Below are positions 1 through 12,600 of a stretch of DNA of 64,000 nucleotides, in pieces. Origin of the DNA: Owenia fusiformis (Eukaryota > Annelida > Polychaeta > Sabellida > Oweniidae); the NCBI GenBank assembly GCA_903813345.2, contig CAIIXF020000001.1:13409915-13473914 (forward strand), read 5' to 3'. The number at the start of each line of letters is the position of its first letter. The first letter of the stretch is position 1. The position numbers and the translations under genes are program-made. The notes beneath the pieces are model-generated. The model was not told where the DNA came from and searched no databases. It saw nothing but the letters and a program-made list of their open reading frames with translations.

Positions 1-557
1 TCAAATTCAAATGTCTCGGCTCATTGAAAAGGGATGTCTTCTTTTTATTCCAAAATTGTAATGCCACTACAACATAATATTATCATAGTGACATATACAA
101 AGGTTGGCTACATATGAGATTGGACAAAACATACCATTCCATTTTTATGAAAGTAGGTGACACTGGCATCTAACGTTGGTTAGTTTCTCTCCAAATATAT
201 TTGAGTCTGTCCATTGCAGATGCTAGGTAAATGAAGTATATGGATGTTCCAAAAGTCAAGCATACTTTTGTAATGTAGTCAAAGCACTAAAAATGATATT
301 TCAACAAAAAAATGTTTTTTTAGAAAAAACAACAGTTTATTTTCAACAAATAACTTAACTAGTACTATATAATGCTTACAAAATTATTAATCTGTGGTAC
401 AAAAATAATTTATGTATGATTGTTTACAAATTATAAATAAATTAATAACTACAAAATATCCTATATTGTTCAAACACAATTAACCTTAATTACAATAGTT
501 GAAGTTATTCTCACTTGGCTAAGTTGAAAACAGGCACTGGTGGAAATAAGATAAATA

Positions 558-704
558 CAAGGTGACCCAAAAAGAATAGAAACACCAAAAATTGTTTCTG
601 ACCCAAAAAGAATAGAAACACCAAAAATTGTATTTTTCCATTTAACATTAAATTTCAGATCTCTTCAAAGTATGACATTATGGTTGTTGTTTTGGGTTAC
701 CTTG
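558..704. mobile_element. 147-bp TA-flanked MITE with inverted ends
   Basis: The left end reads CAAGGTGACCCAAAA and the right end is its near-perfect reverse complement (TTTTGGGTTACCTTG). Both ends are flanked by TA, the target duplication used by Tc1/mariner transposons. Inside, a unit of about 37 bp beginning TGACCCAAAAAGAATAG is present twice in direct tandem. It is too small to encode a transposase, so it is called a non-autonomous relic; the family is inferred from the TA site and end structure only. Confidence 0.65.
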
Positions 705-974
705 TACAAACTATACACATGTGATTTGTGTGGGAAAGAGCTTCTTTCAGTACAATAAATTCCCATATGTCGGGATTTGATGCCTTTTAATCTGGCCAAC
801 AAAATATAAGTTTTGAAATTGTTAAATAGATGGCTCTCACTCCAAAGGTTTTAATATTTTCCAATAATTAATGTTTTGATGAAACATGATTGAATTAGTT
901 ACAAGATGTTGGATGTCAAAACACCAATTGGCAAATGTCAACCACTGAACACATAAAAATGTTGGAGACCATAG

Positions 975-1150
975 CACTGTCTGTCACATAACTTCAACAA
1001 AGAGCAATTGGTGAAAAATAACATGGCAGACATACAATTTAATTGTGACAGGTACAATAAAAATATTTGTGTACCTATCACAATCAAATTGTATTTCTAT
1101 TATGTTATTTTTCACAACAATTGCTCTTTGAAGTTACATGACAGACAGTG
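975..1150. repeat. 176-bp foldback hairpin
   Basis: The left arm starts CACTGTCTGTCACATAACTT and the right arm ends as its reverse complement, AAGTTACATGACAGACAGTG. The arms are about 80 bp with scattered mismatches and a loop of about 15 bases around 1055-1070. It sits inside a copy of the dispersed TGTCACCA repeat. A foldback transposon remnant is likely; a hairpin RNA cannot be excluded. Confidence 0.75.
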
Positions 1151-1159
1151 GAATTCAAT

Positions 1160-1266
1160 GAGGCATTAACATGCAAAATGTCACCACCTGCCATTTGTTA
1201 CAGACACCAAATACCAGCCACAAAAGACTATGAATATGTCACCATTTCTGGTGGTGACATAAAAAC
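1160..1266. repeat. Dispersed TGTCACCA repeat, copy 1
   Basis: This copy carries the core elements shared with 1690-1866, 6585-6780 and 16860-16950: an AAATGTCACCA block, TGCCATTTGTTACAG, CACCAA-rich text and a closing TATGTCACCA...TGGTGGTGACAT. The outer ATGTCACCA and TGGTGACAT are mutual reverse complements, so the unit has short inverted ends. It appears to be a short interspersed, possibly MITE-like, family. Confidence 0.6.
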
Positions 1267-1689
1267 CTAATGAGGTAAGAGCTTACATGTATATACATAT
1301 TTCTGCAATGCATGGTTTTAAAAGTATGAAGTCATTTTGGTCAGATTAATAGACATCACTGCCCAATGCACCATTTTAAACATGGCACGGTCTCTAGTTC
1401 GAGAGTTGTCCCAAAAGATTATGACTTAATAACTGCCAACATGGCAAAAACCTGTGGTATGATCAGAACTTCTTTTGACTAGACCTTACAATGAGATCAA
1501 CAAATTACACTGGATAAGGTTACATATATAAAGGCTATATCACAACGGCATCAAATTTGAAATCTACATGAATTACAATGTAATATATAACTTTACAAGT
1601 ACAAAATAATATTCTTAAATTGAGCATTCTAAATAACTATAACCTGAGTTTGTTCAGGTGAGACAATGCTTAACGCCATCCCACTGGGC

Positions 1690-1866
1690 CTAGCTTTACT
1701 TATAAACAAGGCATTGACATGCAAAATGTCACCGCCTGCCATTCGTTACAGATGCTGACCGAAGAATGCCAAACACCCACAGTTAAACAGAGAACACCAT
1801 TTGCAGAACACGGTCCACAAATAAAATAGGAGACTATAACAATATGTCACCACTTGGGGTGAAAAA
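1690..1866. repeat. Dispersed TGTCACCA repeat, copy 2
   Basis: It contains GCAAAATGTCACC, TGCCATTCGTTACAG, a CCAAACACCCAC tract, a CCACAAATAAAATAGGAGAC block and AATATGTCACCACTTGGGGTG, in the same order as the other copies. No coding potential. Confidence 0.6.
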
Positions 1867-3628
1867 CACTACCATTGGTACTTTCTCACACTGGGGAGGG
1901 ACTTCCAATGAAGCAAATCATTTGATATTTTGCTTGAATTCTTGTGGCAAGGCTTAAGGTAGCACCTCCCAAGTGGAGCACTTTTCATAGGCACATGTAC
2001 CAAAGATGTTTCACTTATACAGGTTTTACTTTATATGTTGAGATATTTTCACTCTACTATACCTTGCCTTTGGTGTTCATGAGCAACCCGTTTGGCTCAT
2101 TAGTAATGATTGTTAATTGTTTCTTTGTCTGTTCCTTATTAATGGTTTATCGGATCACCGTTAGATGTTAATAAGGCACTTTCAAAAATATACTAAACAA
2201 TACAATTAGACAAAGTGACATATAGAGGTGACATACTGAATCGTGAACTTTGAACAACAACCTGATCAGATATACATATAAGTGTACATTGTGCAGTCAC
2301 ACTCTATTTGGTGGACATTTTCATTGCTATTAAGAGACTTATCATTTTAAATTATTAATCTAATATATAAAACTAATTATTTCAAGCAATTACAGTTTGT
2401 AAAACATTTGGTCAAGCATGTTCAATTACACAATCAAAAAATAAGATATTTAGAAAACAATGCAAACACACAATATAAAAAAAAAATCATTTGGCTATAA
2501 TCAAGCTATATGTACATGTACATTTATATTAGATAGCACCAACAATCTAGCTTACCAAAATTACTCTACATGATTGCAAACACATGTATATATTTGACAT
2601 GTAATAATGCTTGATTCCTGATTGCACCATTCACACTCATGGGGAATGGGGTTGCGATGATCCCAAAAAAATAATGCACAAATAACTCATTTTCGCCAAA
2701 AGTTCCCTTCACAAAACAATGGCTTAAATGGGGTCCATTAACTTGAAAATAAATCCAATCCAACCAAAAAGTGTCCTCAATAACAATAATAATGCTTTGC
2801 ATGGCAAGAATATTTACAGGAGCACTGTCACTGTCTCAACATTAGGGAGGTTAAGCCACATGTTTTTAAACTTGTATCTGAATGTGTAATTCTATGATAC
2901 ACAGAGTTAACTGCCCCCCTCTCAATTAGTTCCTTGTAACAACTTTGTTCCATAACTCCACATGTTCATGTGCAGTTTTCTGCAAAACATGTGCATTAGC
3001 TTAACAATGTTTCATAAAGATTAATTTAATAAAAAAATTCACTCTTTTAACCATTTTTTGTCAAAAACAGGTATTTTTTAAATATTCTTTTTCATATAAC
3101 ATATTGAATTTTGATCTAGCAAAAGCTCAATACACAATAGCATGCTTTTTTCACAAAATATCAAAATGCCCTTTATAAATGAAAAAGAAAGGATTTATAT
3201 CATCCTTGTGCTTCATTCCTAAAAACATACCCCAGATCTACATACATATACAAGATTCATTCACTCTTATAAAGGCGAACATGCTTTAAAATCAGGCTTT
3301 TAATAATATCATGCTTTTTCATGCTCTCCTTATTTAAATCATGCGCTTCCATAGAGGCATATTCCAATCTCCCTCTTTATAGTCATGTTATATTCCCATG
3401 GAATATGGGTCTGCATGGTACAATAAGATTTGAGTTTTGTCCTTCCATATTTGATTCACTTAGGGATCATTTTCATCATGTTTCGTAGGCTGTTTATGTT
3501 CATATACAAAAACAGTTACAAAGTCAGTTTGCCCATTCGGATCCCTATATTATCTGGAGAGCGTTAGAATTCTATCAAACGTGCAGTCTTCTACTTCATC
3601 GCCAAGTTCCAATGTTTTCATAGTCTGT

Positions 3629-6600
3629 CTATTGTGTTGTGCTTTTCGAAGCACTGTTGGTACGCTTGCGTAAGCGCTTCACTAGTGGTACCTCTGGTGT
3701 ATCTGCGGCATCCTGAAATCATATTCTATCCAGAAAACACCATTCCATGGTCATATTTCATGGCATATCTTGAATTGAATTAATACAGAGTTGGATTGGG
3801 TAAACTGGATTGTTAACAGCTAATAGGCAATTGATTTCAAAGTTAACAATCAAAATTTTGAATTAATTTATATTTGAGGTTGACTAGCTTGGAACAAACA
3901 TAACACGGACCTGAGCAGTTCCATCAGTTGTACACTGTTCACAGGATTGTGCTATAGCTTCATCAACAGATATTCTTCTTCCCTTGTTCGTACTCTTGCG
4001 TAGTCTTTGGGAAAGTGTCTGGAGGGGAATCACATCAGACTCAGATTCCTGCAGAAAAATACAACACCCTTTGTCTTGTTTTAAACATTCATTGATTTTC
4101 TTCGACTCGCAGTGCCTTATGTTGCCCAGAATGATTACAGTATCACCATAGTTGTAGCATCAAGCTCAGCCCCCCCCATACTACTGCCATAAATGATGGG
4201 TTGATTTTTCAAATCATATTGAAATCTTGCGGTTGAAAAACATTGTCAGTAGTTGAAACAAAGCTGAATTTTCTAATAACCCACCTTATTTTCTGGTTTC
4301 AATACACAATTAGTTGCAGTGGTGATTTGGAAAATCAACCTCACATTTATGGGGGTACTCTGTACTGAATACCCTACAACATACTTTCTACAATATGATT
4401 TGGAAGATAGAGCAGTGAGACCAGCAAATTAATGAAACTATAAAAGTGATCGGTAACAAGAATTTTAAAATTTTGAATTTTTTGAAATTGTGTAAGATTT
4501 TTACTCTAGTGAAATTATACAATGCCTTTGTTGTTAATTTTCAAAACAAATACAAGGGTTACCTCTGATACTGAGGAGGATGCAGGCAGCTGGCCACTGA
4601 TAGAAGTTGATTCATTTGTATAAGCAGTACAGCCTACATCAACACATTGTTCATATCTATGCTCTTTATGTTCAGGCACATTGGATTCCTACAAAAGAGA
4701 AAATGTAAAGGATCTTGGATGGTTGTGTATCAGTGTATATTTTCTACACTTGACACTTCAAATGGTTTGCCAGATGTAGAAGCAGTCAATAATCCACCAA
4801 TTGAAGAACACAAATAATAAAGCAGAGGAGGAAACTCAATTACAAAATGACTCCAAAGAAAGTATTATATATCAACTTATATTTATTTATTTTTTATTTA
4901 TTTATTTATTCAGAACTACGCTTTTGTATCAGCGGCACACTTTCAAAGGTGCGTCTTTACAATAAAACATAATATATCTAAAACTGAGTCTAAAGAATCT
5001 TTAAGGTTGCACTAAAACTTTAATGGTTAAAATAGGTTTCCTATCCGACTCAAATACTAAATAACTAATACATCTTAAGTAAAAACATTTTAGATACTGT
5101 GTCAAATGTTGAACCTAAATCTTGTCCCCCAAGTCTAAAAGCCTCATCACCTAGAATCCATTGAAGTTTATATTCAGGTGAAGACGCGAAGAATGTTTCA
5201 CTCAGGGCAGATGGAATTTTGCTTTCAATTGTTTTGAAGAACACATTACGATGGTCATTATAGTGGGGACAGAGTAGAAGTCTATGTTCTACCGTTTCAA
5301 TCATATTTGTACAAAAATTGCAATTGGGGTCCGAAAGTTTATTTTTCCATCTACATGTTTCACTTTTTAATTGGAACTTTCCTAATCTCACAAGGAACTT
5401 TATCCTTGCGCCCTGAAAGTCATAGTCATTTCTAAAGTAGTTTTGAAGTCCTTTTCTGGTGGAAAGTGTACTATAAAAGGATAAGGATGATTTTTGATCA
5501 ATTTCATTCTTAGTATAAGATTTACATTCTTCCCTTATCCTGTTATCGTATTCATTAATCATTTCATCAGAATCATGACTTATGCCATCGAAACCGATGG
5601 AGGACAGAATGTCATCCATTTGTTCAATGTATTTCCAGCTATTGGTTTTATTATTTTTAAGTCTATGTGACAAAGCTGCAATGAGGTTGCTTATAAGAGA
5701 ATTCTCACTTTTGCCTAAAAGATGAAAAAAGTATTCAACTTGTCGTTTCAGCACAATAAAATGTATAGGAGTCCATCCTAGCTCGTTTATAGCGCCAATA
5801 TATGCCGGAGTGCTTTTGATATTGAAAATTGCTCGCGCTGCGTTATATTGCATCGACTGAAGTTTATTTCTGATCACTTTTGTATCTGTAACCCATACAC
5901 CACACCCATGTAAGATGCTTGGTAGAAATTTACTTGTATATAACGTGTTCCCAAAATCAATCCTCTTAGCATTGAGATGTTTACTAAGGGTATATGAACT
6001 ATGGTTTTTCATCTTGACCGCGTTTGGCGCAAGTTTGTCAATGATGTGACAAGAATCTTTTAAGGACCTATCAATAAAAATTCCTAGGTATTTATATGTT
6101 TGAACCTCATTTAATTTTAGATCTCCCAAAGACCAAAGTTTAAGTTTATCAATTTTCTTACCTACGACCATAATACTGGATTTTTTCTCACTAAATCTAA
6201 ACCCCCATTTAATTGCGAACTTATTTGCAACTTGTAACATATTTAATATGCTATATATAATAACAGTGCAGCCCAATGTACATATACGTAGGTTGCTAAG
6301 GAATTACATGGAGTTGCCTATTGGTCAAAACTAACATACGAATCAGTTCTTATGTTATTTGCATTAAACACATGTATCGAAAAAATTAGTCCGTCTGTAC
6401 ATGTAGTAATATTCTCTATAGACAATGATAGACTAGATACCAGTCTTAAATGAAATCTACTAACCAATCTTCTGGAAGAATCATTGTGCCTTTGTTTCCT
6501 GTTCAGTTGAGAACTTCTCCATTTTTTCTCACCGCTGTCTGGTTCCTACGATATAATGTAACCCACAATAAACATGACAAAATGCCACCATACTTCTAGA

Positions 6601-9600
6601 TAGTGACAAAACAATCAGTTATACAAGCAAAATGTCACCATATGCCATTTGTTACAGTCACCAACTGCCAAACACCAACCACTGCCAAACACCAACCACT
6701 GAATGCTGAAAACCAACTGCCTAACACCATCCACAAAAGAGCTTATGTCACCACTTGTGGTGGTATAAAAAACAGTTCTCAATTTTAGAATATCAGTGAA
6801 TATTTTTTCCTATTTTTATATGATATATTACAGACAAGTAAATGTTGCAGTTATATAAAAGTAAATGTTACAGTTATGTTAATACTGACAAAAATATTAG
6901 AACATACCAATAGTGTTGACACCGCAGGTTGATCTGCGACTTCATCATGTTCTGTATGTTCTGTATCATTAATCAGGCTCTGCATTGGTGTACTGTGGGT
7001 ATTGCCCTCCTGTTTAGCAGCAACTCCTAAGTTTTCATTTCCTGGATCTTCTTCATTCTGACACATTGATGTTATTTCATCATCAGTCAATATTTGACAA
7101 GTTTCACCACTCAGTAGTTTTAGCGTAAGTTTTGATTTTTGTTTATCACAAGATCTATTACGCATGTGGCGTTTTGCATTGGATATTGAGCAGAATTTCT
7201 TTTGACATCTAGAGCACTGCTTTTCAGAGCTGACAGTGTTGGCTTTTGTAACGCGAGCATCTCCTTTAGTATTGCTGTCAATTTGTAGATTTTCACATTT
7301 TTTACTTTCAGTGCAAGTTCCACATTTTAAGTGTATTTTCAAACCAGCAAGGGCAGAGAATTTCCTTCTGCATTTCCAGCACTTATTAACAGTTTTCTTA
7401 GTTGTATCAATTTCAGCATGCCCTTTCATTTCAATGGACTGCTGAGTAGGATCACCATGTGATGTCTCCATGAAATGGCTCTGTGCGACCACATCTTCGT
7501 ACTTCTTCATAGCTTTGTCTTGATTTTGCACATTGAATTTCCTGGACCTGGTTGTAGATGTTTGCTTCAGCCTTTGTTCAAACAATGTATAAGAGCTCAT
7601 TCTTTTGTACTTTGCTTCTGATAATTGACTCCTTTTGCTGAATTTGAAAGAATATGTCTTTGCAGCATTTCTACAATAGCCTTCATGTCTTTGAATGATT
7701 GACTTGGCATACTTTTTGCGACAATAATTGCAGCTAACTTCTCTTGAGATAGAGCTCTTATCTTCGGTAGCTTTGACGGTTTTAATTCCTTTTGATGTAT
7801 ATGATTTCTTTTTGAGGTCTTTAAATGAAGCTTTCCATTTTTCTTTCATGGTTTTTTGTTGAATATTTCCAGTTAATGAACCATGTATGTTATTCACATG
7901 TTTCAAATCAGGCTCATCAATGGATGTTGAAATGGTTCTGTTGTTTTTCTCAACTTCAGCAATGGCATGTACAATTTTAGATCCATATGGCGATGACAGT
8001 GCTTCTGAATAGTGTTGACATTCATTCTTCTGTTCAGATATATCATTATCATATTCTAAATGAGCATGTTTGAAGTCTGCAGGTTTTTCCATGTCTGGAG
8101 AAGCAGTTGGTGGATCTGGGTTCTTCTCACAAGTACTTTCAATTTGAGGTTCAAGTGTAGCTGTTGCAGATGCTCTCGATCTATATGGCATGGTGTCTGT
8201 TATACCTGGAGTGACATTTAAGGATAGTTGAGTATCAGCCGATTTTGAAACAGGAATGCCTTTATTTTCTGTAGTTTCCTGATAACTTGTTTTGATTTCA
8301 GAATCATCAGACATAGTGTCCAACAAAATGAGATCATTATATACAATTGTCTCACTTGAGTGATCAGGTCTCATTATACAAAGTCCTTCATGTTTTAGTA
8401 TACATTCGGAAGGCATCCACTTGTTACAGTACTGACATTTGCACTTGGGCTTCTTATGTGATAAAGTCTTACTTGAATACTGGTTTGATTTAATAACATT
8501 TGTTTTCTTAATAGGCTTGTTGATATTTTTCTGTTGCACTAGGTATTGGAATGGTTTCCCACTAGAGCTAGACTGAATATAATCTTCATCGTTAGTTTCT
8601 GTTTTTGGAGACACAAGATTTTCTATAGATTGTTTTGTCTGAATGAGGTCATCATTTAATTTAGTTTCAATTCCAACTCCATATTTAGGATGGTCAGCCT
8701 TAGTTCTATGTTCAATAACCCAATCACATATGTGATCTGGTATTTTTGTTTCTAAAGGTGTAAGGGGTTTACAGAATTGTGTTGCTGGCAGAGAATCTAT
8801 GGTTTCCACCTTTGTAAGGGAAGATATTTCCAATTCATCAACAGGCTCTATTCCTAGACTGAAACTAGAAATCCGGCTTGATGATCTGGAATGATCCGTG
8901 TCATAGGGAAGTGTATCTTGGAATGAGAGAGGACTTATATTTTCTGAACCAACATTATTTATCTCAGTATCAACTCCAGCGATATGTTTTTCAGCTTGAG
9001 TATTTTGACTTAGACCTTCTGGTAATGTTGTGCTGTTATCTTCAAATTGTATATGTGATTTAGCATTCACATTTGAATAGGCATCTTTCATAATGACATC
9101 ATCCCTGCTGTCACTTACCATTGGTAGTCTGTTGTTTTTTATATCGGATGTCAAAATCGTCCTAGTAATCGAGCGATCTGGATTCATCTTTACTTCAATT
9201 GGAAGTTTCTGGGAACAAGAGAGTCCATGATCTTTCATGCTGTTTATAGATGAATGCTCATCTCTCATACTTTTTACATTTGCTTCTCCATCAGTATATA
9301 TGTCTCTTTTCCCAGATGATATTACACTTTCAATATCACTTCTGATGGCTGGTTGAAATGTTTTGCTCGCTGTGCTAGAATCAATGTTCTCAGTTATTGT
9401 TGTCGATTTTGTTTCTTTTTGAGGAATAAATTCATGTTCTATTGTGTTGTTGTTCATATCCTTGTGATCAACTATGGAAGTTACTGCTTCTTTAGAACTA
9501 GTTTTCTGCCCCGATTCCCGATCTTTTGAAATCTCATTTGGTATACACTGTTTCCCAAACATTGCAAATGTATTTCTCACACTCGGTGGCTCAGTTTCAA

Positions 9601-12600
9601 TTTCAGTAACCTCAATATTTTTTTCACTATATCCATCTTTTAGAGCAGTCATTCTTAAGTCAAAGGACTCAGATGGACGGCATGTGCCATCCAGGTTAAC
9701 ATTGGTGGAATAGGAATCTGCATCTTCAGGAAGGATTCCCTTGAAACTGATCTCCCCATCATTCCAATTCACAACTTCCTTACATTCAAGATCAACAGAT
9801 TTACAACTAGAATCAACTGATTCTTGACCTTTTAACATAAGTGACTCTACTTCCAAGTCATCTGGGTTTGAATCAGTATTATTTCTCGATGAAGGGAGCA
9901 GTGGGTCAGTTTCATCATTCATAGGATCGAGACTTTGTTCAGCTTCATCATTATCATTCTCTAGAAGTTCAGAGTCAATTTCATCTTTTGTAAGATTTAC
10001 ATCATTATTTTTCATGAGAAAGTCAGTTTTACCATCAGTTTTATCTAGATCTACATCAGCATCCTCATTCATCGGAGAGCAAGTCTTGCCATTTGTAATA
10101 TCTACATTTGCATCATTAATTGTTGAGCAGGTATTTTTCTTCGCTATATTTTGACCAGCTTCAGCAACATTATACATTGCATAGCAAGTTTCATCTCCTG
10201 ATACAACTAGATCTACATTGGAAGCATCATTCATCGAAGATCCAGTTTTGTCGGCTGTTACATCCAGATCTACATTGGAAACATCATTCATCGAAGATCC
10301 AGTTTTGTCAGCTGTTATATGTACATTGGAAACATCATTCATCGAAGATCCAGTTTTGTCAGCTGTTACATCTACATTGGAAACATCATTCATCGAAGAT
10401 CCAGTTTTGTCAGCTGTTACATCCAGATCTACATTGGAAACATCATTCATCGAAGATCCAGTTTTGTCAGCTGTTACATCCAGATCTACATTGGAAACAT
10501 CATTCATTGAAGATCCAGTTTTTTCAGATGTTACATCCAGATCTACATTGGAAACATCATTCATCGAAGATCCAGTTTTGTCAGCTGTTATATCTACATC
10601 TACATTGGAAACATCATTCAACGAAGATCCAGTTTTGACAGCTGTTATATGTACATTGGAAACATCATTCATTGAAGATCCAGTTTTGTCAGATGTTACA
10701 TCCAGATCTACATGGGAAACATCATTCATCGAAGATCCAGTTTTGTCAGCTGTTATAATTGCATCTACATTGGAAACATCATTCATCGAAGATCCAGTTT
10801 TGTCAGCTGTTACGTCAAGATCAAGAATGGAAACAGCATTCATTGAAGATCCAGGTTTCTCAGCTGTTGCATCTACATTTACATCTACATCAGAAACATC
10901 ATTCATTGGAGATGTAGTTTTATTAGCATCATTCCCTGGAGGGTCAGTTTTTCTCCCTATTCTATTTTGATATACTTCAGCATCATCACTCATTAAAAAT
11001 CCAGTTTTATCGTCTGTTACATGGTTCATTAAAGAGCCACTTTTGACAGCTGTTATAGACCTATCCAAATTAACCTCATCATTCTTTGGGGATTTGCTTC
11101 TTTTGTCATCTGTTATTCCTGTCATACATGGGATATCTGGTGATTGCACACTCTGGGGTTGTTCATCGAAAGACGTGATTGGCAGATTTTCCCCACGAGT
11201 TGATACCTCAATCATGTTTGAGTTGGCGACTTCACCTTTAAAAGTTTCGGTAGTATGGTCTATTATATCAAAAGCATCAGAATGGGTATTCATAGTCCTC
11301 CCATCACTAATTGAACAAATATTAGAAACTGTGTATGATTCCCCAGTGTTTACTCCATTATCCTTCATGATTGGACATATCAGAGCTATGTTGTCTTTTG
11401 AGTTACTTGAAGGTTTATTTTCATAACATTCCTCCACATGTGAGGTAACATTCTTTATTCCTGTAGTCTGTGGAAGTTGATCATCAATGTTGCCTGAACC
11501 ATCAATCATTTCACATTCTTCTAGTGGAAGTGTAATATGTTCATCATGGTGGTCAACGTCACTGTCTATTTGTGTAGTTTCTTTGTCTGAATAAATACCA
11601 GAATCCATCATTCTAAGATCTCTATAAGAATCATTAGGAGTGCTTTCTGCAGAGAGGTGCTCATCAGAACAGCTAGTGTTACTATCTTTTGTTGGTAGTT
11701 GTTCCTCTTTTGTCAATGTGGGTTCAGCATTAACATCTTCAGAGTGAAGGCTGTCATCAGTTATCCTGTCTTTGTACTTAGGTTGGAGAGAATCAACTAT
11801 AATGCTATGATTTTTCACATTATTCGACTCAATTATAGAATTTTGAATTGAGGATTCTGCATTGGTTGAAGACTCTACTTCAAGATCTGCAGGTGAGATA
11901 GATATGTCAGCAAACATATGATCCAAGCCACTACTATCAACATCCTCCTTCCAGTCTGTTAGGCTATTGCAAATCTCTTTATCAATATTGAGGTCATTCA
12001 CACTTGATGTAGATGCTGTTGTTTCTGGTTTGTATATAAATGTTGGAGGTTTGATTAATCCTGGTGTATATATGCAGGTAGATGATGCATGACTCCCAGG
12101 TGTATCTTTGTCTTCTTTATTACAGGTAGTCTAAGAGGAAAAGAATACAATTCATGGTCATGCAAAACTAGATATTGGTTAATACCATAGCAACTCAATT
12201 ATCCTGCTCAATATATTATTAATAATTAACCTTTTCATTTTTTAATGAAAAATTGTGGCCATCTTGAATTGATCAGCCATATTTGAAATTCATTCTTGAG
12301 CAGTGGGCTAGAACCAAATTGAGTTAGATGGATTAATTGATGAATGGATGGACAGACAGATGGATGAATTGATTTGATGGCTCCTTTATATTTCTATTCA
12401 AACTTTGTTCAGATATATACATGGTATTTGTTTATGTGTTTGCCATTCATGCTCTTCAATAACTGCATGGAGCTTATCAACAGAAATGTGCAACTTACAA
12501 ACTGTTCAATTTTCTCATCATCACACAGACGTAGGTAAAGCAGAGAGTGGATTTTCTGGAAATAATCGCTGGACTTGAACTTGTAAAGTTTCATCAGCCA

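Larger units (their letters stand above)
1..3628. other. Non-coding stretch downstream of the zinc-finger gene, with repeats
   Basis: I see no convincing gene here. The longest open frames (75-78 codons at 1944-2171 plus and 2566-2802 minus) lack recognisable domains and splice context. The stretch holds a 147-bp inverted-repeat mini-element (558-704), a foldback at 975-1150, and copies of a dispersed TGTCACCA-containing repeat near 1160-1266 and 1690-1866. The part next to 3628 probably contains the 3' UTR of the minus-strand gene, but I found no clear polyadenylation signal close to its stop codon. Confidence 0.6.

Noticed and set aside
6851-6907. C-terminal extension of the 5.2-kb exon reading frame to its own stop
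   Set aside because: The frame passes through a good donor (TTG|GTATGTT at 6908/6907) and becomes low-quality hydrophobic text; a phase-0 exon follows at 6465-6545, so this part is intron.
10120-10970. Open frames of up to 250 codons on the plus strand opposite the zinc-finger exon
   Set aside because: They are the antisense reading of the 57-bp coding repeat, open in three frames because the repeat unit lacks stop codons; no independent start, splice or domain evidence.
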